Shown here: positions 1 to 5,782 of the stretch, one piece after another | Numbering within the stretch: the stretch's first letter is position 1 | Layout: every line of letters begins with the position of its first letter | Assembly: GCA_019090405.1 (NCBI GenBank) | Contig: JAHRVZ010000406.1 | Coordinates: 1-9,741, forward strand | Direction: 5' to 3' | Origin: Paracoccaceae bacterium | GTDB lineage: Bacteria; Pseudomonadota; Alphaproteobacteria; Rhodobacterales; Rhodobacteraceae | Length of the DNA stretch: 9,741 nucleotides | The notes under the pieces: generated by a model | The model's input: only the letters and a program-made list of their open reading frames with translations | The model's database searches: none | Told to the model about the DNA's origin: nothing | Translations under genes and position numbers: made by a program

Positions 1-892
1 GTTTGTTTTCAGAGCCAATAAAAATGCGCACACCTTCGCCATCTTCGGTCAGTTCCAGAAATTCGGCGATATCACGCTTGCGTTCAAGGTCATCAAACAA
101 CAATCGAATGCGGTCCAAATCTTCGTCCGGATCCCCTTCTCCCAATAGATTCGCCCGACCGCGCACTATCAAACGCGCCGAATCTTCGTCGTCGCCGTCC
201 CATATCGCCATACCGCTTTCGATCATGTCCCGCGCAAGACTATCAATTTCCAGTCGCCGGGCAGCGATTTCGGTCTGAATAACACCCTGCACCTCGCTTA
301 ACGTCCTGCCCTCGATCAGCGCATTCAGAAAGTTAGCCGCTTCGCGCATCGAGCTGGGTGTTTGCCCCGGAGGTGGTGTAAACAAACGGTTTTCCACGTG
401 CCCATCCGAGAACACCAAAACCACCAATGCGCGTGTCTGGCCCAATGACACAAACTCAATATGTTTGATTTCGGCCTCGTGTTTTGGCGTTAAAACCAGT
501 GACGCGCCTTGTGTGACTCCTGACAAAGCAGACCCAACGCGGTCCAGCATGTCACCAACATCAGAGGTGTCACTGGTCAGTGTGGCATCAATTTTTTGGC
601 GATCCACCTCGCTCAAATCGCTAACTTCAAGAAGCCCATCAACAAACATACGCAACCCAACCTGCGTCGGAACCCGCCCTGCGCTGATATGAGGGCTTCC
701 CAGCAGGCCCAGATACTCAAGATCCTGCATCACATTTCGCACCGTCGCCGCGCTGACATTTTCACTTAATGTGCGTGTCAATGTTCGGCTGCCCACAGGC
801 TCGCCGCTATCCAGATACGATTCTACCACGCGGCGAAACACTTCGCGCGATCTGTCGTTCATCTCTTCGAGTATTTTTGCAGCGTCAGTCAT
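1..892 (-). CDS. hrcA: Heat-inducible transcription repressor HrcA (partial, C-terminus outside window)
   Basis: HrcA represses chaperone genes, classically groESL, by binding the CIRCE operator, and depends on GroEL for activity. The minus-strand frame is open without stops from the ATG at 892 to the window edge, giving 297 residues of a family that is usually near 350, so the last ~50 residues lie to the left. The N-terminus carries a winged-helix DNA-binding region (about residues 30-75, with EPVGSRTL, SAATVRNVM and ISAGRVPT). The visible end, GVRIFIGSEN, is a hallmark of the family's C-terminal part. An in-frame ATG three codons upstream (901) is an alternative start; neither has a clear Shine-Dalgarno. 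The gene diverges from rph. No CIRCE-type repeat (TTAGCACTC-N9-GAGTGCTAA) is present upstream, so CIRCE autoregulation is not supported here. Identification is secure; the exact start is not. Confidence 0.95.
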   Translation of the reverse strand, partial: MTDAAKILEEMNDRSREVFRRVVESYLDSGEPVGSRTLTRTLSENVSAATVRNVMQDLEYLGLLGSPHISAGRVPTQVGLRMFVDGLLEVSDLSEVDRQKIDATLTSDTSDVGDMLDRVGSALSGVTQGASLVLTPKHEAEIKHIEFVSLGQTRALVVLVFSDGHVENRLFTPPPGQTPSSMREAANFLNALIEGRTLSEVQGVIQTEIAARRLEIDSLARDMIESGMAIWDGDDEDSARLIVRGRANLLGEGDPDEDLDRIRLLFDDLERKRDIAEFLELTEDGEGVRIFIGSENK

Positions 893-898
893 ACATAT

Positions 899-927
899 CA
901 TTAAGGTTGCCACATCCCAAAGGTCAA
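899..927 (-). promoter_or_regulatory. Candidate hrcA promoter (-35 TTGACC, 17-bp spacer, weak -10)
   Basis: On the minus strand, TTGACC (927-922) matches five of six bases of the housekeeping -35. It is followed after exactly 17 bp by TTAATG (904-899), a poor -10. The -10 would overlap the upstream ATG (901), which favours translation from the ATG at 892 and places the expected transcription start near that codon, implying a leaderless or very short-leader mRNA. This is inferred from spacing only; a heat-shock sigma promoter cannot be excluded. Confidence 0.3.
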
Positions 928-977
928 TCGGGGTTGCATCCCAACCGCTGTGAAAGGTATCTCCTTCGCAACCATTC

Positions 978-983
978 AAAGGA
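978..983 (+). promoter_or_regulatory. Ribosome binding site of rph (AAAGGA)
   Basis: AAAGGA sits 6 bases before the ATG at 990, a normal Shine-Dalgarno spacing, and fixes the rph start against the longer overlapping frames upstream. Confidence 0.7.
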
Positions 984-989
984 CATATC

Positions 990-1703
990 ATGCGACCTTC
1001 AGGACGAGAACTAGACCAAATGCGCGCCGTTTCCATCGAAACCGGTTTTACCAAACACGCCGAGGGGTCGTGCCTGATCAAAATGGGCGACACCCATGTT
1101 CTTTGCACGGCTTCTCTGGAAAGCCGTGTACCGCCATTTATCAAAGGCTCCGGCCTTGGCTGGGTCACCGCCGAATACGGCATGTTACCCCGCGCCACCA
1201 ATACCCGGATGCGGCGCGAAGCAGCGTCTGGCAAACAAGGCGGCCGTACTGTTGAAATTCAACGCCTGATTGGCCGCGCCTTGCGTGCCGGTGTTGATCG
1301 CGTTGCTTTGGGTGAACGTCAGATCACCATTGATTGCGATGTTCTTCAGGCCGATGGCGGCACCCGCTGCGCGTCAATCACCGGAGGTTGGATTGCACTT
1401 CGCCTAGCTGTGAACAAGCTGATGAAAGCGGGAGACATTGTGACCGACCCACTGGTCGACCCCGTCGCCGCGGTATCCTGCGGAATTTACGCAGGTCAGC
1501 CCGTGCTAGATCTGGACTATCCCGAAGACAGCGAAGCCGGTGTTGACGGCAACTTTATCCTGACGGGTTCAGGAAAACTGATCGAAGTACAAATGTCAGC
1601 CGAAGGATCAGTCTTTTCGCGTGGTCAGATGAATGAACTTATGGATCTTGCGGAAAAAGGTGTGTCCGAACTGGTTGCCGCCCAAAAAGCCGCTACCGCA
1701 TGA
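990..1703 (+). CDS. rph: Ribonuclease PH
   Basis: RNase PH is a cytoplasmic phosphorolytic 3'-to-5' exoribonuclease that trims precursor tRNA 3' ends using inorganic phosphate. The 237 residues match the usual length (about 238). Family motifs appear in order: the RPSGRELDQMR opening, GSGLGWVTAEYGMLPRAT (53-70), the phosphate-site arginine in GGRTVEIQRLIGRALR (Arg86), and DCDVLQADGGTR (115-126). The start is the ATG preceded by AAAGGA. The gene is first in the plus-strand operon, and its stop codon overlaps the rdgB start as ATGA, so the two are probably translationally coupled. Nothing is truncated or missing. Identification is very secure. Confidence 0.98.
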   Translation: MRPSGRELDQMRAVSIETGFTKHAEGSCLIKMGDTHVLCTASLESRVPPFIKGSGLGWVTAEYGMLPRATNTRMRREAASGKQGGRTVEIQRLIGRALRAGVDRVALGERQITIDCDVLQADGGTRCASITGGWIALRLAVNKLMKAGDIVTDPLVDPVAAVSCGIYAGQPVLDLDYPEDSEAGVDGNFILTGSGKLIEVQMSAEGSVFSRGQMNELMDLAEKGVSELVAAQKAATA

Positions 1704-2311
1704 CGCGGAAATTCGTCGGTGAAAAGCTGCTGATCGCCACGCATAATCAGGGTAAATTGGACGAAATGCGCGCCCTTCTCGCGCCATTTGGTGTGATTGT
1801 CACCGGAGCCGCCGAAATGGGCCTGCCCGAACCGGATGAAACCGAAACCACTTTTGTCGGCAACGCCCGCATTAAGGCCCATGCGGCGGTCAAAGCCACT
1901 GGTTTGCCCGCGTTGTCGGATGATTCCGGCATTGAAATAGACGCTTTGGGCGGCGCACCGGGTGTTTATACCGCCGATTGGGCGGAAACTCCGAATGGGC
2001 GCGATTTTGTCATGGCAATGACCCGCACCCATGAGGAACTTCAGAAAATCGACGCCCCGCAACCGCGCACGGCCCGATTCTGTTGCACTTTGGTACTTGC
2101 CTGGCCGGACGGACACGACGAAGTGTTCCCCGGCGTGATGCCCGGGCGTGTTGTCTGGCCGATGCGGGGCGATCAGGGCCATGGGTATGATCCGATCTTT
2201 GTGCCGGACGGTTATGATGTTACATTCGGTGAAATGGACCGTTGGAACAAAAACAAGATAAGCCATCGCGCAGATGCGGTGCAAAAACTGGTCGCAGGCT
2301 GTTTTGGCTGA
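1700..2311 (+). CDS. rdgB: dITP/XTP pyrophosphatase (non-canonical purine NTP pyrophosphatase, RdgB/HAM1 family)
   Basis: This enzyme hydrolyses deaminated purine nucleoside triphosphates (dITP, ITP, XTP) to monophosphate and pyrophosphate, keeping them out of DNA and RNA. The protein has 203 residues, typical for the family. Visible motifs are ATHNQGKLDEM (13-23, the substrate-loop SHNxGK-type signature), LSDDSGIEIDALGGAPGVY (72-90, with the metal-binding and catalytic acidic residues), GDQGHGYDPIFVPDG (157-171), TFGEM (175-179) and KISHRADA (186-193). The ATG overlaps the rph stop by 4 bases, so translation is probably coupled to rph. hemW begins before or at this gene's end. The rph-rdgB-hemW order is a common alphaproteobacterial arrangement. 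Identification is very secure. Confidence 0.97.
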   Translation: MTRKFVGEKLLIATHNQGKLDEMRALLAPFGVIVTGAAEMGLPEPDETETTFVGNARIKAHAAVKATGLPALSDDSGIEIDALGGAPGVYTADWAETPNGRDFVMAMTRTHEELQKIDAPQPRTARFCCTLVLAWPDGHDEVFPGVMPGRVVWPMRGDQGHGYDPIFVPDGYDVTFGEMDRWNKNKISHRADAVQKLVAGCFG

Positions 2312-3461
2312 GGATTGGCGCAATGGTGGCTTTGGGCTGTATGTCCATTGGCCATTTTGCCAAGCCAAATGCCCCTACTGCGACTTTAACAGCTACGTTT
2401 CGCAAAATATTGATCAAAAACAATGGCTTACGGCGTATTTATCTGAACTTTCCCGCGTGTCAGCGGAAACGCCTACCCGTATTCTAAATTCAATCTTCTT
2501 TGGCGGCGGCACCCCAAGTCTGATGCATCCCGACACTGTCGCCGCCATTATCGAAGCCGCGCGCGGATATTGGACATTTGCCAACGACATTGAAATCACT
2601 CTCGAGGCCAATCCCGGCTCGGTCGAGGCTGGGCGCTTTGCGGACTATCACAATGCTGGCGTAAATCGTGTTTCAATGGGTATTCAGGCCATGAACGACG
2701 CCGACCTGCGGCGGCTTGGTCGGATTCATACCGTAGACGAAGCCACCGCAGCCTTTGATATCGCCCGAAACTGTTTCGATCGGGTCAGTTTCGACCTGAT
2801 ATATGCCCGGCAGGATCAAACCTTGTCAGACTGGCGAAGTGAGTTAAATCAGGCTCTGAATATGGCGATTGACCATCTTTCTCTGTATCAGCTTACTATT
2901 GAAACAGGCACTGCATTTGGAGACCGCTACGCTATCGGCAAACTTCGCGGCCTACCGGGTGATGATCTGTCTGCTGATATGTACGAGGTTACTCAGGACG
3001 TGTGCGATAGCCATGGGCTGCCAATGTATGAGGTGTCAAACCACGCAAAACCCGGCTCTGAATCTCGTCATAACTTGATTTATTGGCAATATGGCGACTA
3101 TGTCGGAATTGGCCCCGGCGCGCATGGACGGTTGACGGTCAACAATCAGCGCTTAGCCACTGAATGCGAGATGACCCCCGGCGGCTGGCTTGCAAAGGTC
3201 CATAAGGGTTCAGCAGAATCCAAACGCACTGGCCTGACCAGAAAAGAACAAGCCGAAGAGTTTTTGATGATGGGCCTTCGTCTTCGACAGGGGCTGGATG
3301 TTGCCCGATATGAAGAACTTGCAGGCAAACCCTTGAACGCTTCTGCCCGTCAATACCTGACGGACATCGAAATGATCAGCGATACTGGAAGAAGCATTTC
3401 CGTTACAAAACAAGGATTTATGGTTCTGAATGCCGTTATTTCGGAATTTCTGACAGGCTAA
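2274..3461 (+). CDS. hemW: Radical SAM heme chaperone HemW (formerly annotated as HemN-like coproporphyrinogen III oxidase)
   Basis: HemW belongs to the HemN-like radical-SAM family. Experimentally studied members bind heme and an Fe-S cluster and act in heme delivery rather than as coproporphyrinogen oxidases. The radical-SAM cluster motif CxxxCxxC is seen as CQAKCPYC (Cys29, Cys33, Cys36), followed by FFGGGTPSL (75-83), EANPGSVE (111-118), GVNRVSMGIQA (129-139) and the RHNLIYW...GIGPGAHG segment (265-285). The C-terminal region is HemN_C-like. Two starts are possible. The ATG at 2274 overlaps rdgB by 38 bases and has no good Shine-Dalgarno. A TTG at 2304 gives a protein starting M-AEDW (385 residues), with GCAGG five bases upstream and an 8-base overlap; I lean to the TTG. 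The stop shares 4 bases with the parB stop on the other strand. Confidence 0.95.
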   Translation: MRCKNWSQAVLAEDWRNGGFGLYVHWPFCQAKCPYCDFNSYVSQNIDQKQWLTAYLSELSRVSAETPTRILNSIFFGGGTPSLMHPDTVAAIIEAARGYWTFANDIEITLEANPGSVEAGRFADYHNAGVNRVSMGIQAMNDADLRRLGRIHTVDEATAAFDIARNCFDRVSFDLIYARQDQTLSDWRSELNQALNMAIDHLSLYQLTIETGTAFGDRYAIGKLRGLPGDDLSADMYEVTQDVCDSHGLPMYEVSNHAKPGSESRHNLIYWQYGDYVGIGPGAHGRLTVNNQRLATECEMTPGGWLAKVHKGSAESKRTGLTRKEQAEEFLMMGLRLRQGLDVARYEELAGKPLNASARQYLTDIEMISDTGRSISVTKQGFMVLNAVISEFLTG

Positions 3462-4339
3462 ACCCGGCTAAGCAATCCGCAAAGCGAATCCAATTCATCC
3501 AACGTCTTATACGTTACCGTCAACTTCCCGGTTTCCGTTCCCGCAGCGTGCGATATCGTCACTTTCATCCCAAGACCCGCCGACAAATCCCCCTCGATCG
3601 CCTTAGTGTCAGCGTCCTTTTCAACCACTGCTTTTGCTGGTTTCGCAGGGCTTTCGGCCCCCTGCATCTTGCGCTTAACCAAAGCCTCTGTGGCCCGAAC
3701 CGATAATCCGTCACGCACTACAATTTTTGCCAATTCCAATGGGTCACCATAGGGAATAAGCGCCCTTGCGTGGCCAGCGGATAACTTTCCTTGGCGTACC
3801 ATTGCCTGAACATCGGCTGGTAAAGTCAATAATCGCAATAGGTTAGCGATATGGCTTCGGCTTTTTCCCAACGCTTCGGCCAGCTTTTCCTGAGTATGGC
3901 CAAACCCATCCATCAACTGACGAAAACCGGCTGCCTCTTCTACGGCGTTCAGGTCAGCACGCTGAATATTCTCGATGATCGCGACCTCCAGGACTTCGGT
4001 ATCATCGTAATCCCGAACCAAAACCGGAATTTCATGCAATTGTGCAAGTTGGGCAGCGCGCCAACGACGTTCGCCAGCAACAATTTCATACTGCTCCGAA
4101 CCAATTTTTCGCACTATTAGCGGCTGAAGAATACCATTCCGACGTATAGACGCCGTCAAATCATCCAGATCCGCCTGATCAAAATCACGCCGGGGCTGGT
4201 TTGGGTTTGCAAATACCCGTTCGATGGGAACATTCAAATCAGCGCCGCGACTTGTAAAAGCAGGGTCGATTGCGACATCCGACATCAACGCAGACAATCC
4301 ACGACCTAATCCTCGGTGTTTTACCTTTTTGTCTGCCAT
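3458..4339 (-). CDS. parB: Chromosome-partitioning protein ParB
   Basis: ParB binds parS near the replication origin, loads as a CTP-dependent sliding clamp, spreads and recruits ParA and SMC. The 293 residues show a conserved N-terminal tail (GLGRGLSALM, 10-19). The N-terminal CTP-binding domain includes NPNQPRRDF (45-53), GERRWRA (89-95) and ENIQRADLN (123-131). The parS-binding helix-turn-helix lies at about 147-168, with SAGHARAL at 187-194. A low-complexity linker rich in Ala, Lys and Pro (about 226-248) leads to a C-terminal dimerisation segment (about 271-293). The start is secure: AAGGAG lies 6 bases before the ATG. parA is immediately upstream with a 20-bp spacer. Two perfect parS sites lie in the same gene run, which supports a primary chromosomal rather than plasmid ParB. 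The 3' end converges on hemW with a 4-bp overlap. Confidence 0.98.
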   Translation of the reverse strand: MADKKVKHRGLGRGLSALMSDVAIDPAFTSRGADLNVPIERVFANPNQPRRDFDQADLDDLTASIRRNGILQPLIVRKIGSEQYEIVAGERRWRAAQLAQLHEIPVLVRDYDDTEVLEVAIIENIQRADLNAVEEAAGFRQLMDGFGHTQEKLAEALGKSRSHIANLLRLLTLPADVQAMVRQGKLSAGHARALIPYGDPLELAKIVVRDGLSVRATEALVKRKMQGAESPAKPAKAVVEKDADTKAIEGDLSAGLGMKVTISHAAGTETGKLTVTYKTLDELDSLCGLLSRV

Positions 4340-4345
4340 CTTTGA

Positions 4346-4351
4346 CTCCTT
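4346..4351 (-). promoter_or_regulatory. Ribosome binding site of parB (AAGGAG)
   Basis: A strong Shine-Dalgarno AAGGAG reads leftward 6 bases before the parB ATG. It lies wholly in the 20-bp parA-parB spacer and is the strongest ribosome binding site in the window, consistent with parB being made at a higher level than parA from one mRNA. That expression ratio is inference. Confidence 0.8.
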
Positions 4352-4359
4352 AGTGGATT

Positions 4360-5169
4360 CTAACCATTCATAGTCTGGTTTTTGAGTATTAGTTCTTGCG
4401 CCAGCGCCCGATATGCTACCGCACCCTGCGATTTCGGCTCGTAATTCAGAACTGGCATCGCATAAGACGGAGCCTCACTCACCCGGACATTGCGAGGGAT
4501 CACCGTTTTGAATACCAGCTCGCCAAGATTGTCCCGCGCATCGGCTTCGACCTGCTGAGAAAGGTTATTTCGCTTATCATACATGGTCAACACGACACCC
4601 TCGATCCGCAGTTTTGGGTTGGCAACCTGACGCACTTCGCGAATTGTCATCATCAGTTGAGACAACCCTTCAAGAGCAAAAAACTCGCTTTGTAGAGGTA
4701 TCAAAACGGAATGTGACGCGATCATTGCGTTCACCGTCAATAGATTCAGCGACGGCGGGCAATCAATTAGAATATAGTCCCAATTGAACGCGTCCATCGC
4801 CGTTTGCCGCAAAGCATCATGTAAAAGAAAGCTACGTTTTTCGTTTGAAATCAGCTCCATATCTGCCGAACTCAGATCTATGGTTGCTGGAACGATGGCC
4901 AATCCTTCGATGGCGGTGTCCTGAATAACGTCCTCTAACGCGGCATTATCCACCAGCAAATCATAGGATGTCATATCTCGTTGGGTTGCCTCAATGCCAA
5001 GCCCCGTCGACGCGTTACCCTGAGGGTCGAAATCCACCAAAAGAACCCGCAATCCACACTCGACCAGTGCGGTTGCAAGGTTGATAGACGTCGTTGTTTT
5101 ACCAACTCCACCTTTTTGGTTAGCAATTGCGATAATTCGCGGGCCGCGTGGGCGTGAGAGGTCAGACAC
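4360..5169 (-). CDS. parA: Chromosome-partitioning ATPase ParA (Soj family)
   Basis: ParA is a deviant-Walker-A ATPase that binds the nucleoid as an ATP dimer and, stimulated by ParB, moves the parS-ParB complex toward the cell pole. The 269 residues show the deviant Walker A KGGVGKTT (19-26, with the signature Lys19 and Lys24), the switch-like DFDPQGNASTGLG (46-58), Walker B ILIDCPPSLN (133-142) and the C-terminal RNVRVSEAPS (226-235). There is no N-terminal helix-turn-helix extension, as expected for chromosomal Soj-type ParA. The start is a GTG (5169) with AAAGGA 7 bases upstream. It overlaps the rsmG stop by 8 bases, suggesting coupled translation. parB follows after 20 bp. Confidence 0.98.
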   Translation of the reverse strand: MSDLSRPRGPRIIAIANQKGGVGKTTTSINLATALVECGLRVLLVDFDPQGNASTGLGIEATQRDMTSYDLLVDNAALEDVIQDTAIEGLAIVPATIDLSSADMELISNEKRSFLLHDALRQTAMDAFNWDYILIDCPPSLNLLTVNAMIASHSVLIPLQSEFFALEGLSQLMMTIREVRQVANPKLRIEGVVLTMYDKRNNLSQQVEADARDNLGELVFKTVIPRNVRVSEAPSYAMPVLNYEPKSQGAVAYRALAQELILKNQTMNG

Positions 5170-5782
5170 GCGATATTCCTTTGATTTTCAGAATGACGGC
5201 ACCGGGCAATGTCAAACTTGGGACGGCTTCAACATCCATATCCCATTCTTGCCGCGCGACGTCGACTTCTTTTTTCCATGAAACGCCTTTAGAAAACAAA
5301 GCAAGACCATCTTGTTTCAAATGTCTATGCGAAAACTGTAACAATGTAGTTAAATCTGCCACAGCCCGCGCCGACATCACATCAGAATTTTGTGGTTCTG
5401 CCTGCTCAATTCTTTCGGTGAGAACAGTAAAGGAAGCGCCCGTTTCTCGTGCGACAGTACGAAGAAACACCGACTTTCGTTTATCGCTTTCAATTAGTGA
5501 TATTTCCGCAGTCGGATTCGCCTCCATCGCTAGAATCGCAATGATCGCCCCAGGAAGTCCGCCACCACTGCCGACATCAACCCATCTGTGGAACGGTCCT
5601 GAAAGATCAAAAACCTGAATAGAATCAGCGATGTGGCGTATCCACAGATCATCCAGGCTGCTATGCGAGACAAGGTTGATCGAATCGTTCCACTTTTTGA
5701 GCAGAGATGCGAATATCTCTAGCCGTTCGAATGTTTCACGTGAAACAATTTGCCCGCAAAGAAGATCCGCACCGACACCCAT
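5162..5782 (-). CDS. rsmG: 16S rRNA (guanine(527)-N7)-methyltransferase RsmG (GidB)
   Basis: RsmG uses S-adenosylmethionine to methylate N7 of G527 in 16S rRNA; loss of this mark is known to give low-level streptomycin resistance in several bacteria. The 206-residue protein is of normal length. The SAM-binding motif is DVGSGGGLPG (69-78), followed by LIESDKRKSVFL (96-107) and the SARA motif (137-140). Upstream lies the family's LLKKWNDSINLVS segment (27-39). Residues Val13-Thr17 (VSRET) are encoded by a perfect parS site. The ATG overlaps the mnmG stop by one base (TGATG), and the 3' end overlaps the parA start by 8 bases, so this gene is locked into the mnmG-rsmG-parA-parB order. Identification is very secure. 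Confidence 0.97.
   Translation of the reverse strand: MGVGADLLCGQIVSRETFERLEIFASLLKKWNDSINLVSHSSLDDLWIRHIADSIQVFDLSGPFHRWVDVGSGGGLPGAIIAILAMEANPTAEISLIESDKRKSVFLRTVARETGASFTVLTERIEQAEPQNSDVMSARAVADLTTLLQFSHRHLKQDGLALFSKGVSWKKEVDVARQEWDMDVEAVPSLTLPGAVILKIKGISRV
5177..5182 (-). promoter_or_regulatory. Ribosome binding site of parA (AAAGGA)
   Basis: AAAGGA lies inside the 3' end of rsmG, 7 bases before the GTG at 5169. It decides in favour of this GTG as the parA start, and no in-frame ATG lies close by. Confidence 0.6.
5732..5747. promoter_or_regulatory. parS: parS centromere site 1 (perfect 16-bp palindrome, inside rsmG)
   Basis: TGTTTCACGTGAAACA is a perfect palindrome and a full match to the widely conserved chromosomal parS consensus (tGTTNCACGTGAAACa). 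It lies in the rsmG coding sequence, about 1.4 kb from the parB start codon, and is read as codons for VSRET. It is expected to be a ParB-CTP loading site. That it is the target of the ParB in this window is inference from family specificity and proximity. Confidence 0.95.

Larger units (their letters stand above)
893..989. other. Divergent hrcA / rph promoter region with dyad-symmetric GGTTG half-sites
   Basis: This is the only sizeable non-coding gap in the window and must serve both hrcA (leftward) and rph (rightward) unless hrcA's start is further inside. It holds four copies of GGTTG or its complement: GGTTGC at 905-910, GGTTG at 932-936, CAACC at 942-946 and GCAACC at 968-973. Both pairs are symmetric around the same base, 939. 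A near-repeat is also visible: GGTTGCCACATCCCAA at 905-920 resembles GGTTGCATCCCAA at 932-944 with three bases missing. This may be an operator, but no known regulator motif was recognised. A rightward -35-like TTGCAT (934-939) followed 18 bp later by a poor -10 (TATCTC, 958-963) is the best rph promoter I can offer, and it is weak. Confidence 0.4.

Noticed and set aside
391..410. Half-parS-like TTTTCCACGTG inside hrcA
   Set aside because: Only one arm partly matches and the right arm is absent, so ParB binding is not supported.
893..989. CIRCE operator expected near hrcA
   Set aside because: No TTAGCACTC/GAGTGCTAA arms are present on either strand of this region.
1625..2368. Long minus-strand open frame (247 codons) opposite rph and rdgB
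   Set aside because: It is the antisense shadow of two certain genes, and its predicted protein has no recognisable domain.
5637..5647. DnaA-box-like GTATCCACA in rsmG
   Set aside because: It is a single site with one mismatch, inside conserved RsmG codons (LWIRH). There is no cluster of boxes or AT-rich stretch, so it gives no evidence for an origin in this window.
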